A stretch of 64,000 bases of DNA from CAYZJR01 sp964503045. Its GTDB lineage: Bacteria; Cyanobacteriota; Vampirovibrionia; Obscuribacterales; Obscuribacteraceae. A program made the translations under genes and the position numbers. The stretch is taken from positions 1 to 64,000 of the forward strand of contig CAZCZI010000035.1 in the NCBI GenBank assembly GCA_964503045.1, given 5' to 3'. Of the stretch, positions 52,555 through 61,364 are shown piece after piece (position 1 is the first letter of the stretch; each line of letters opens with the position of its first letter). Under the pieces are notes generated by a model. That model did not search any database and was not told the origin of the DNA. It saw only the letters and a program-made list of their open reading frames with translations.

Positions 52555-53002
52555 AGACTGCTCCTTTCTTCGTACCTGTTGACTATGCGACCCGTTGCGC
52601 CCTGCCCGTGGCGAGGTTACTCATGGTTTCTCATGGAATCTCGTGCTTGGCTGGTGCAACCAAAATTGAATATTCCCGGGGCCTCTGCCTTTTAGTCAAA
52701 GATATTTAGTATTCGGTGTATAAGGCCCGAAATTCATGGTTTCACCCCCCAGACTTCGTCGATATCGCCGAGGGACTTGAGCTTCATCGATAACCCCTTG
52801 GCTCCGTTTGCTTTGTCCTACTTGGAGTTTCGGGATCCTGGGTGATCCGACTTCCTTAGCTCTCTCAACTTCCGATAAAGAGAAATTTGCCTTCAAACGA
52901 AAACGTGGACGAAACTTGGCAGGTCAATTTTATGGCGAGCAGACCAAAAGGCTACCGCCTATAATGGGCGCTTACCGGTTTACTTCGTTTGGGTTTGAAA
53001 TC
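52555..53002. other. Divergent intergenic region between moxR and the FecR-like gene
   Basis: 448 bp with no convincing gene. TATAAT at 52960-52965 is a good -10 for the rightward gene, without a clear -35. A short direct repeat CTCATGG lies at about 52620-52635. An open frame on the plus strand from 52808 runs into the FecR-like gene, but its first 65 codons look non-coding. Confidence 0.55.
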
Positions 53003-53854
53003 ATGCAACAGAGATTAAATAGCCGCCTGCGCCTTTTCGCCGTTGTTGCCAGTGCGGTGGCAGTCGCTGCCGTCGGCGGTCTGCCAACAGCTTCTTGGGC
53101 CGGCGCGACTGCAAAGGACAATTTCATCGGTGTTGTCATGGAAAAAACCGGAAATTGGACGATGAAAACGAGCACCGGCACGCAACCCGTTAACGAAAAC
53201 GACTCTGTCCCAGAGGGCGCGGAGTTGGTACCGGCAAGCGACACAGACACCATTCGCGTGCTGCTCGTCGACAAAACCATCATTTCGCGAGTTGGCAGAC
53301 AAGACCGACTGAAGAAAGTTACGCTGTCGGCAGCGCCGTCTCCACTCGACCGCTGGTACAAAGCTCTCAAGTATTTGCATGAAAACCCGGAGCGATTCGT
53401 CTTCACCATTCGAGGCAGCGTCGCCAAGCTAACTGATGGTGTCGCCCAATTGGATGGCGGCAAAGTCGATTTGAAAAACATTCTTGCTGAAGCAAAACCG
53501 GGAAGCTATCAAATTCAAATGAGAAAAGTTGGAGAAGATCTCACCACTTTGGGACCCAAAACAAAGATTGCATCAATCGAATGGGACGGCAAGCAAGGAA
53601 CTGTCGCGATTCCGGAAGCAACAAACGGTCTTTGGCAATTAAGAACAATCGATCAATTTGAAGAACCTCAAGATGCAGGCTGGGTGCTGGTATGCGGTAA
53701 AGACGCCTATGGCAGCAACGTCAAACTTTATTCCGAAGCAGTGGCGATGATGAAGGCGACTCCGGCAAATGATGATGCACGCAAACGCCGCATTTTGCTC
53801 AACTATCTGGCCTCTCTTGCAGAGCCGAACACCGAGAAAAGCGAAACGAGATAA
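53003..53854 (+). CDS. Exported FecR-like protein
   Basis: 283 aa from the ATG at 53003, which starts a clear signal peptide (LRLFAVVASAVAVAAVGGLP ending near SWAGA). The next 100 residues (FIGVVMEKTGNWTMKTSTGTQ, ENDSVPEGAELVPASD, TIRVLLVDKTIIS) have the beta pattern of FecR/LysM-like sensor domains with VPEG and a short acidic strand. The C-terminal part is a second beta-rich domain with LWQLRTIDQFEEPQDAGWVLVC. The CHASE2 gene begins 12 bp later; FecR-like and CHASE2 proteins are frequent neighbours, so a shared sensing complex is likely. The domain call is moderate. Confidence 0.72.
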   Translation: MQQRLNSRLRLFAVVASAVAVAAVGGLPTASWAGATAKDNFIGVVMEKTGNWTMKTSTGTQPVNENDSVPEGAELVPASDTDTIRVLLVDKTIISRVGRQDRLKKVTLSAAPSPLDRWYKALKYLHENPERFVFTIRGSVAKLTDGVAQLDGGKVDLKNILAEAKPGSYQIQMRKVGEDLTTLGPKTKIASIEWDGKQGTVAIPEATNGLWQLRTIDQFEEPQDAGWVLVCGKDAYGSNVKLYSEAVAMMKATPANDDARKRRILLNYLASLAEPNTEKSETR

Positions 53855-53866
53855 AGTGGCGCAATC

Positions 53867-55387
53867 GTGAGAGTGAAGGCATGGACGCGGGCTCTCGTTA
53901 AGTGGGTATTCCCGCCTCACAACGATTATGACGGTTTCCTCTTATACATCGCAAAACATTTGCCAATCATAGGCATTTGCACCTGTCTGACATTCGTTCT
54001 GCACGAAGCCGGCTTTCTAAGCGCCTTTGAGACCATGGCGCTCGATATTTTTATTCGCGCCTTTCCAATTGAAATGCCAAACACGCGCATTATTGAAATC
54101 GGCGACAAAGATTTCGACACCATGTTCAAAGGGCAGACACCGCTTGATCCAATTAGGTTGAGACAGCTGATCGAAACAGTGCTCTCTGGTGAACCAAAGG
54201 TTTTGATCGTCGATCTCGACACTGCCAGGCCCGATTATCAGCTGTTGAAGGACGTCAAACGGGAAGGAACGGCAATAATTTGGGCCCGCAAAGGAACAAT
54301 CCTTCCTCACGAGCAAGAGATTGCCAGTGAGCTAAAAGAAGATCCCGCTGCTGAGAGCGGTTCTACAGGCTCTGCTCAACTGGAAGAGAGTGAGCATGGC
54401 ACCGATCGCACCACAGATGATAGTCACCCGCAAAGCACCGGTCATGGTGGCTCTGCAGATGAGGGCGACACCGATGCGAAATCTGAATCATCACCCTCGA
54501 CGGAGACTCACACCGAGCCCGATGGCTCAGACGAACATCATGAAAGCGGTCACAACACGCTGCCTTTGATGCGACCGCTGCCAGTGCTCGGCGGCTCGCC
54601 CGAACAATACAGAGATCGATCTGCCATGGCCGTGATGACATCTGATCTCGATGGAATGGTGCGCAGCTATCGTTTGAGAGTGAAAGTCCTTTGGGACGAC
54701 ATAAAACACCCCACCGGAGAATTCACTGACACTTTGCCTTGGGCTGCTGTTAAAGCTTTCATGGAAAAACCGCTCGAAGCAAGAACTGAAAAGGCGTTGT
54801 TCAACTTCACATTCACTCCCGACCGCAGCTTCTCTGCAAGCCAGGTCGAGAAGTTCGCGAAGGGGACCGGTTGGCGCGGTTTCGCCAAAGACAAGATAGT
54901 CGTTTTGGGTGGAACCTATGGCGGATTCGATACGCATGCAACTCCTGCCGGCATGTTTTCCGGTGCGCACTTGATTGGTGTGGCAATCGAATCTCACTTG
55001 CAAGACAGAGTTTCATATCCAATCGATCCGGTTTCGCTGGCCGAGATTGATATTGTATGTGGTGTTGTTCTCGTAGCTTTCACCAGACTCTTTCCCTATA
55101 GATGGGCTTTATTGGCCGCTTTTGGTGGGTCGATGATTCTCGCGCCTTTGGCTAGTGTCTTTCTCTATTCGCGATTGTCCATGTGGTTTAGTTTTGTGCC
55201 CGTACTTTTTGGTGTCAACCTGCACCTTGTGATCGATCACTTTAGAGATGTAAAACACATGGTGCACGAAATCGAAAAGTTGCAAGAAGAAAACGACTTG
55301 CTGCGAGCGCAGCTTTCGGGTACGCCGCAGGTTGAAGGACACGAGTCCGAACAGAAGATACCTGCTGACGAACCTATGCCGGATTGA
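53867..55387 (+). CDS. CHASE2-domain membrane protein without an output domain
   Basis: 506 aa, GTG start 12 bp after the FecR-like gene. Membrane helix near 25-45, then a CHASE2-like extracytoplasmic domain: LDIFIRAFPIEMPNTRIIEIGDKDF, the RLRQLIETVLSGEPKVLIVDLD strand-helix, DGMVRSYRLRV, and GWRGFAKDKIVVLGGTYGGFDTHATPAGMFSGAHLIG. A low-complexity acidic Ser/Glu/His insert of about 85 residues (about 150-235) interrupts the domain. Three membrane helices (about 380-465) and a short C-terminal coiled coil follow. CHASE2 normally precedes a cyclase or kinase, but here there is no catalytic output, so it may signal through a partner. Confidence 0.85.
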   Translation: MRVKAWTRALVKWVFPPHNDYDGFLLYIAKHLPIIGICTCLTFVLHEAGFLSAFETMALDIFIRAFPIEMPNTRIIEIGDKDFDTMFKGQTPLDPIRLRQLIETVLSGEPKVLIVDLDTARPDYQLLKDVKREGTAIIWARKGTILPHEQEIASELKEDPAAESGSTGSAQLEESEHGTDRTTDDSHPQSTGHGGSADEGDTDAKSESSPSTETHTEPDGSDEHHESGHNTLPLMRPLPVLGGSPEQYRDRSAMAVMTSDLDGMVRSYRLRVKVLWDDIKHPTGEFTDTLPWAAVKAFMEKPLEARTEKALFNFTFTPDRSFSASQVEKFAKGTGWRGFAKDKIVVLGGTYGGFDTHATPAGMFSGAHLIGVAIESHLQDRVSYPIDPVSLAEIDIVCGVVLVAFTRLFPYRWALLAAFGGSMILAPLASVFLYSRLSMWFSFVPVLFGVNLHLVIDHFRDVKHMVHEIEKLQEENDLLRAQLSGTPQVEGHESEQKIPADEPMPD

Positions 55388-55433
55388 GACTTGTTTGATT
55401 GATGTTGTCCGGTTCAATCGTTGCGATTCAACG

Positions 55434-58376
55434 TTAGCTTTCCATAACGCGCTGAATTGTGGCGGCGCTTACTTTGCATTCCTTGCCTTTTACTTTAAGC
55501 GTTTCTTTTAGTGCTGATTGGAAGCCGTCAATTACTCCTGCTTCTTTTGCGACTTTCATTTGATCGAGTAAGTCGCTCCACTTACTCTCGTTTGCTCCAC
55601 AGTCGCCGACTACTTTAATGGCAGCGAGATATTCAGCGACAGGATCAAGGGTGAAACGCACCATGTCTGCGGAGGGTCCGACGGCTTGCACGATGCGAAC
55701 GCGCTCTTGCAAGTATCGCAATCTTGTATTTGCAGCGTCGGCGTCGGGCAGGTTGAATTCTTTGGTCATTTGCTGCAATACATCGACGGTTCTTGCACTC
55801 ATCGGTCGAAACGTATCTTTCAAACACTCCCAAGCGACAACTTTCAAATATTGATGCAGGGTGTAATTGTCATATCGCTCTTCTTGAAAGTCTCGATTCA
55901 GTTCATTGATATAGCGAAGCATCAAATCGGGAATGTTATCGGGAAGTCCCGAATCACCTAAGTTGGATTGGTCAGGTTCTCCATCTTTGATGGCGATCAT
56001 TTGTTCTGCAAATAGCTTTGCCAGAAGAATCGTCGTTGTACCTTTGCCGACGATCAGTGATAGTTTTCGGCACGAGTCAAAGTATTCGGGATCGTCAAAG
56101 AGCTCTCGTTTGCCGCGTTGAGTCAAGTATGCGTCCATGAATGCCGAAAGACGATCGCCTTGAATTCGTATCGGTTTAATTGTCGATTTCGACGCGTCGT
56201 CCAACTTCTCTTCATTGCGAGACGTGACCAACAAAAGGTTGGCAGCAAACGCGGGTGATTCGGGACGAATTGCTTTGCGTGTTTCTTGGCTCAATTCGGA
56301 GAAGTGATCGAGTAACACCATCAATCGTTTCTGTTTGAGCAGCTGCAAGACGAACTCATCTGTGATGCCATCGGTGGTGGTGCAAGTTAGTGAGAGTTGG
56401 CCGCGAATCGTTTGAAGGAATGAATCTTTCTTTTGTGGATCTATATACAGATCGTGCTCCAACAAAACAGGCAGCACGATATGCTGCAAAAGTCTCTCGT
56501 CGCGAAGCGGGCTCATAGCCCAGCGAGCTATCTGGCAACCAAGAGTTGTTTTTCCAATTCCACCTTCACCGCAAATGAGAAGAAACGTTCTCGCTTGCGA
56601 AAAGATTGGCTTAAGATTCTCCGGGGTCAGATTGCCGACCGATTTTCCATTTAAGACAACCGGCATCGGAATGTACACATTGCGTTCTTGTACAGTATTT
56701 TTGCTCTCGAACTCTTTTCGCACCGTGTCTATTTGCGAGGCAACCCATGCATCCAATACTTTAGGGTTGTGGTGAAAGAAACTGATCAGAAAGAAGTGCT
56801 TGATCGGCATTGATTGAAGGGAAATATCAGCGATTTTGTCCAGTGAATTGCTGACCTTCAAAATCAAAATCGGCTTCGTGTTGAGAATTACAGTCCAAAG
56901 AAGAAGAAAAAAGACAATCCAGACAATGGGACTAAGGGCGAGTTGATTATCCATGCACCACTTCCACACGTCTTTCAGCATGGTAGATGCGTGCGACTCG
57001 AGCGCAAAGTTGAGGGTGGTAATCGAGCTGTCTAGTTCGGAAACTGCCACGGTCGAATCCGGAATCGTAATTGTTCCGTCGGCGATCATGGCGCGCGTCG
57101 CCTTCAAAGCTGATAAAGACTCGGCGATTTCTTGGGTTGAGAGTTCGCCGGTTCCTACTGAGTTTTGCAGATACTCTCCCAGTTTTACGATGGTCAGGGC
57201 TGCAACAGTTACCGTGTCTTCGTCTTTTGATTGCAAGAGTTCAACAAGTTTTGAAACAACCATGCCCGGTTCGTCTGAGCCTGCTCCTGCCAGGGCGTAA
57301 ATGGCAAACCGTTTCACATCGACATTTTCGTCTTTCGAGTCAATGCACTTGAGCAGATCCGGAATGGCCGGTGTCGCATCCGCGCCCATCTCGCTGATTG
57401 CGGCAGCGGCTCCCTTGCGCGCTGTGACGTTGTCACTTTTGAGACTTTCGAGAAGTTTCGGAAGCGCTTTTGATCCTATATGCGCAAGTGCGCGAGAAGC
57501 GTCGAGCGCCACATCAGGATCTGCCAACTTATCGAGCAATGCATTGGTTGCCGGCGCCGCATCCTCACCCATCTCATTCAGGGCCACCGCGGCTAGTCGC
57601 CTCACTTCAGAGTTGCGATCGCCTAGTGCGGCCGTAAGCGCAGACAACGTATTGGTAGCGTCCGGAGGCAGCAAACCAAGACCTTCTGCTGCCGAGATCC
57701 TCACTTGATCGATTGGGTCTTTTAGAAGGCTAAGCAACTTCAATTTGACTTCCGGCAGATCCATGCGCGTCGTGACTCGCGACAGAGCTCTTACTGCAGC
57801 GGCTCTGACCGGTGCATTGACGTCTCTGGCAAACAGCGCCTGCTTGCCGGCCGCTACTCCAGATGGTGGCATCGAAGATTTGGTCTCGGTACGAGAGGCG
57901 GCTTTCAGCAGAGGTTTGACTGCGCTGGATGCGGCGTCGCCTATGCCGGACAGAGAATCGGCAGCTTGCGCTGCAACGCCAGGATCGGTGTCTAAAACTG
58001 CAGCAGACAGCGCACTGACAGCGGTATCAGCACTGTTGCCAAATAAGCCGATACAGTGTGCCGCATTTGCGCGGAGCTTGTTGTTTGGATCTTCCAATTG
58101 CTTTATCAATATCGGAAGCGCTTTCGATCCGGCAGCGAGAATCAAAGTATCTGCCTTGTTTGCTTCGCTCAGATTGTCTGAAAGAACAAAGGGAAGGTTG
58201 GTTTCTATGATCGCCTGTACATCTGAATTATCCGCGGCGAATGCCGGGATTAGAATTGGGATTGTGCTTGAAGAGAATACCGTGAGCACAAGTGCGCCGG
58301 CGAGAATCCACATATGGGTACGGGTACGGGTACGGGTGCGGGTGTGGATATGAGCTCTAACTTCGATACGCGACAT
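55434..58376 (-). CDS. NACHT-type NTPase with extracytoplasmic HEAT repeats
   Basis: 980 aa. Basic N-terminus with HTRTRTRTRT, a signal-like hydrophobic stretch (about 22-48, ending PAFAADN), then eight or more HEAT repeats (about 75-400, e.g. LEDPNNKLRANAAHCIGLFG). One membrane helix at about 479-499 separates them from a cytoplasmic NACHT/STAND module: Walker A GEGGIGKTT (603-611), Walker B LMVLLDHFSE (Asp690), sensor-like LLLVTSR (714-720), and a helical C-terminus. If the first segment is cleaved or anchors the protein, the HEAT array lies outside the cytoplasm. The start ATG directly follows the stop of the upstream gene (TAGATG). Sensor-effector signalling is inferred; no effector domain is visible. 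Confidence 0.88.
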   Translation of the reverse strand: MSRIEVRAHIHTRTRTRTRTHMWILAGALVLTVFSSSTIPILIPAFAADNSDVQAIIETNLPFVLSDNLSEANKADTLILAAGSKALPILIKQLEDPNNKLRANAAHCIGLFGNSADTAVSALSAAVLDTDPGVAAQAADSLSGIGDAASSAVKPLLKAASRTETKSSMPPSGVAAGKQALFARDVNAPVRAAAVRALSRVTTRMDLPEVKLKLLSLLKDPIDQVRISAAEGLGLLPPDATNTLSALTAALGDRNSEVRRLAAVALNEMGEDAAPATNALLDKLADPDVALDASRALAHIGSKALPKLLESLKSDNVTARKGAAAAISEMGADATPAIPDLLKCIDSKDENVDVKRFAIYALAGAGSDEPGMVVSKLVELLQSKDEDTVTVAALTIVKLGEYLQNSVGTGELSTQEIAESLSALKATRAMIADGTITIPDSTVAVSELDSSITTLNFALESHASTMLKDVWKWCMDNQLALSPIVWIVFFLLLWTVILNTKPILILKVSNSLDKIADISLQSMPIKHFFLISFFHHNPKVLDAWVASQIDTVRKEFESKNTVQERNVYIPMPVVLNGKSVGNLTPENLKPIFSQARTFLLICGEGGIGKTTLGCQIARWAMSPLRDERLLQHIVLPVLLEHDLYIDPQKKDSFLQTIRGQLSLTCTTTDGITDEFVLQLLKQKRLMVLLDHFSELSQETRKAIRPESPAFAANLLLVTSRNEEKLDDASKSTIKPIRIQGDRLSAFMDAYLTQRGKRELFDDPEYFDSCRKLSLIVGKGTTTILLAKLFAEQMIAIKDGEPDQSNLGDSGLPDNIPDLMLRYINELNRDFQEERYDNYTLHQYLKVVAWECLKDTFRPMSARTVDVLQQMTKEFNLPDADAANTRLRYLQERVRIVQAVGPSADMVRFTLDPVAEYLAAIKVVGDCGANESKWSDLLDQMKVAKEAGVIDGFQSALKETLKVKGKECKVSAATIQRVMES
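58316..58345. repeat. Hexanucleotide tandem repeat at the NACHT gene start
   Basis: Five 6-bp units, three GGGTAC then two variants GGGTGC and GGGTGT, encode the alternating His/Thr/Arg stretch between the first ATG and an in-frame ATG at 58313. Changes in copy number would keep the frame but alter the n-region of the signal sequence. Confidence 0.85.
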
Positions 58377-59282
58377 CTAGAAACCGGCCGGGTCAGGGTC
58401 GTTGGATGGTGCAGGCTGACGCACAGCCGGTGCGTATCCACCGGGTTGCCCATATCCTGGTTGTCCGCTTGGAGTTCCATATCCATATCCGGGCTGAGGG
58501 CTGGAAGAACCTGATGGATTCAAGAAATCTGGGTTCGCATTGCCTGCGCCGTAGGCAGGTTGTTGAGGAGCCCATTGCGTATATGAAGGCTGTTGATATG
58601 AGGGCTGTGATTGCTGATAGTTAGGCTGCTGATATGTGGGTTGTTGCGCAGGCTGTTGGTCTGACGGTTGTTGATATGCCGGTTGATAAGCCGGAGCTTG
58701 CTCGCCTGAATTTCTTGCATACGGTGAATAAGTTGCGGGGCCGCCTGGACCGCCCACCGCATATGGTTGGCTTTGTCGTCTCACGGGAATCAACGGATTT
58801 GAAGATGCCGAGCCGGTTAACTTCACGTTTAGGTTGGCTACGACCTTCATCATTCCGTTGGGAATGTTTCTACCGGTAAATGTGTGTTGTGTTTTCCCGA
58901 CGAAGTATCTGACACCCCCCATGGTGCGAAGCACGCCTTCGAATTCGTCGGCAGAACGGTTCCATGAGCCGCCGGCTTGCTCGTACACTACGGTGCCCTT
59001 AATCAAGACTCCATCAGGAATGTCTGCTGGCACCGGGCACCATTGATCCCATTGTGCTTTTAACGGACCTATGAACATTTGAATATGTTCCTGCCCAAAA
59101 AGCCAAGCTCCCCGATAAACTCTGTTGGCAGCATTGAGGTCGTAGTATCGCCTACCTGTTCCCGCATCTAACTTCATCAAGTTGTCGGACGAGGCTGCGG
59201 AGGCATAGAGAGACTCTTGCTGTCGAGGCAATTCTCGTGTCGCATCTTCTTTGACTTCGCCGTTGAGTAAAAGTGAGGTCAT
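58377..59282 (-). CDS. Protein with Gln/Tyr/Pro-rich low-complexity tail
   Basis: 301 aa with no signal peptide. Residues 1-165 look globular (YDLNAANRVYRGAWLFGQEHIQMF, GVLIKGTVVYEQAGG, RYFVGKTQHTFTGRNIP). Residues 185-301 are an intrinsically disordered tail of Tyr-Gln-Gln-Pro and Gly-Tyr units (SYQQPSYTQWAPQQPAY). Such tails often drive self-association. It is the middle gene of a coupled trio: it overlaps the TPR gene upstream by 4 bp and its stop abuts the NACHT start. No family recognised. A link to the NACHT protein as partner or regulator is inference from coupling. Confidence 0.72.
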   Translation of the reverse strand: MTSLLLNGEVKEDATRELPRQQESLYASAASSDNLMKLDAGTGRRYYDLNAANRVYRGAWLFGQEHIQMFIGPLKAQWDQWCPVPADIPDGVLIKGTVVYEQAGGSWNRSADEFEGVLRTMGGVRYFVGKTQHTFTGRNIPNGMMKVVANLNVKLTGSASSNPLIPVRRQSQPYAVGGPGGPATYSPYARNSGEQAPAYQPAYQQPSDQQPAQQPTYQQPNYQQSQPSYQQPSYTQWAPQQPAYGAGNANPDFLNPSGSSSPQPGYGYGTPSGQPGYGQPGGYAPAVRQPAPSNDPDPAGF

Positions 59283-60559
59283 TTGATTGTTGATTGACCT
59301 CCGTGTTGATGATGAAAGTGAACATGCAAATATTTTTTCGACATCTCCGCGCTTTCATCAGCGCGTTTCAGTTCCTTCAACATGTCCGAGTATGCCACAG
59401 GGAGTTCATAGAGCTTTCGCTGTTCATGCCGGTTTAGGTGTTCGAAATTTTGAAGTGCCAATTTAAAATACTTCTCGGCTTTCGCGTGCTCTTTGTGGCG
59501 TTTATAGAAGTGTGCCACTTCCAAATAGCACTCGACGGTTCGATAGTCTGATTTTTTGTCGTTTCTGCTTTCTTCGGCAACTGCAGCCTCTTCATATAGC
59601 TTGGTCGCTGTTTGACGATCGTTGAGAGCGTCATAAGATTTTGCCACATGCAGTAGATGGAAAATTGTTTCTTGATCCTTTCTGCCGTGTGCTCTTTCTT
59701 GAATTTCCAGCGCTCTTGCATAAGCGACGTGCGCTTGCCGCTGGCGTTTTAGGCGGACGTTGCACAAACCGATGTAATGCAAGGTTGAAACCAATTCCGG
59801 ATTGTCCAATCCGAACAACACTTCTTGTTCTTTCAAAACTTCAGTAAGTTGATCGAGAGATTTCTGCGTATCGCCGCAGTGGTAGTAGAGAATCGCAAGA
59901 TGTGCGCGATCGTTTATGGTCGTTTTGCTTTTATCACCGTAATTCTTCGAGTCTATTTTTACGGCATCTTGGTAGCACTTCTCGGCTTCCTTGCATCGTC
60001 TGTGATCGGCGTACAGGTTTGCCAGATTTACTAAAGTGGTGGCAGACTCTTTTGCATCTTTTCCAAACAATTTTTCTTTGGTGGCAAGCACGCTAAGCAA
60101 TAATTTTTCGGCTTCCTCGTCTTCACCGAGTTTGTGTTTTACTAGTGCGAGATTTCCCATGGTTTCTGCCGTTGGCAGCGTTTCATCACCCAAAATAGCT
60201 TTGCGAATGGTCAATGCACGAGTCAGTGCCGTCTCCGCTTCGTGATACCTCTTTTGTTGCATAAACAAATGATTCATCTGGTTGAGAGTTGTCGCAACTT
60301 CGGCCGACTCAGCGCCAGATTTCTCAGCTTCTGTCAGCGCGTCCTTCCAGAATTTGTCTGCTTCTTCATATTTGTGGTCGATAAATGCTTTCTCGGCTTT
60401 TAGTTCTGCCTTTTCCCATGGGGTCAACTTTTGTTGCGGTTGAGATGGCTCGGCAGCCAAGGCGGCAGTCCAAGAAAACGCAAGTATCAGGAAAACAAAA
60501 ACGATCAGCGCGAGCTGCACCTTTGCAAGGGGTTCTTTTGTGTCACCTGGCACAATCAT
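59279..60559 (-). CDS. Exported or membrane-anchored TPR protein
   Basis: 426 aa. An N-terminal hydrophobic segment (LALIVFVFLILAFSWTAALAAEP) acts as signal or anchor. About eight TPRs of the kinesin-light-chain kind follow (ETALTRALTIRKAILGDETLPTAETMGNLALVKHKLGEDEEAEKLL), with late His/Lys-rich repeats and a His-rich C-terminus (LHVHFHHQHGGQ). It is the first gene of a three-gene unit (TPR, Gln-rich protein, NACHT) with a 4-bp overlap to the second. TPR and HEAT parts of this unit would both be on the outside, so they may form one envelope sensor complex. Confidence 0.85.
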   Translation of the reverse strand: MIVPGDTKEPLAKVQLALIVFVFLILAFSWTAALAAEPSQPQQKLTPWEKAELKAEKAFIDHKYEEADKFWKDALTEAEKSGAESAEVATTLNQMNHLFMQQKRYHEAETALTRALTIRKAILGDETLPTAETMGNLALVKHKLGEDEEAEKLLLSVLATKEKLFGKDAKESATTLVNLANLYADHRRCKEAEKCYQDAVKIDSKNYGDKSKTTINDRAHLAILYYHCGDTQKSLDQLTEVLKEQEVLFGLDNPELVSTLHYIGLCNVRLKRQRQAHVAYARALEIQERAHGRKDQETIFHLLHVAKSYDALNDRQTATKLYEEAAVAEESRNDKKSDYRTVECYLEVAHFYKRHKEHAKAEKYFKLALQNFEHLNRHEQRKLYELPVAYSDMLKELKRADESAEMSKKYLHVHFHHQHGGQSTIK

Positions 60560-60626
60560 CTCCTGGTATAAAGGAACTGTTGGGATTATAGCGACTGGTT
60601 AAGTGAATTGAGAGGGAGCAAAAAGT

Positions 60627-61283
60627 GTGTTGAGATTCAAATTACCGAGAGCCGTGAGTTTGGCAGTCGTGTTAATTTCGCCGGCAGTGCTCTTGTGCGC
60701 AGGAGCAGCGTTAGGCGACGATAATCCCACTGGTGGCGCGTCCAAGCCCGGCTCTCAAACCGCGACAACCGATAGTGCCAGCGCCGACAAATCGGCGAAA
60801 GTGCCGGTCACGGACATGCACCGAGCATTAAAAGCGATTGGCGATACATCAAATCACATCCGGCGCACGGCCCTAGACATTATCGGTGAAGTTGAAAGAC
60901 AAGATTTGGTGGTCGTTTCAGAACCTGATATGTTCGGGCCAATCGTGGTTCCGGCAATACCGATGCCTGACGGGATAATGGCAATGGGTGATTTCTTGCC
61001 GCCTCGCAAAAAGTGGTTGGATATCTTCATCAGCCAACTAGACCAGCTTTTGCCTGTGTTGCATGACGAAGCGAACACCGCGGCGACCGATTCCAAGGAG
61101 TGGAATGACCTCAAGAAACTGGTTGACGATGCCCTGCACGATCTCCAGGTTTTAAAGGAGGTCGCTGGTGCCGACAAACCTGACCGGTTGGCGGTTGGCA
61201 AGCAGGCACTGGGCATTTATGACGATATGGCAAAAATCGACAAAGAGCGAAAAGAGATTTTCCGTCAGGCCGGCAGGAAATAG
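60627..61283 (+). CDS. Exported protein of unknown function
   Basis: 218 aa from a GTG with GGGAG nine bases upstream. The signal peptide (VSLAVVLISPAVLLCAGAALG) is followed by a Thr/Ser/Gly-rich linker. The remainder is helical with MHRALKAIGDTSNHIRRTALDIIGE, a short Gly/Pro/Ile loop (FGPIVVPAIPMPDGIMAMGDF) and a C-terminal helical pair. No family recognised. It diverges from the TPR gene across 67 bp. Confidence 0.62.
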   Translation: MLRFKLPRAVSLAVVLISPAVLLCAGAALGDDNPTGGASKPGSQTATTDSASADKSAKVPVTDMHRALKAIGDTSNHIRRTALDIIGEVERQDLVVVSEPDMFGPIVVPAIPMPDGIMAMGDFLPPRKKWLDIFISQLDQLLPVLHDEANTAATDSKEWNDLKKLVDDALHDLQVLKEVAGADKPDRLAVGKQALGIYDDMAKIDKERKEIFRQAGRK

Positions 61284-61364
61284 GTAATTAACACTTTGCA
61301 ATTTCGAAGCGAGGCGCAGCCGATAAAATAGGCGCGACTTGTTGTTATAGGAACGCGAAGTTTA

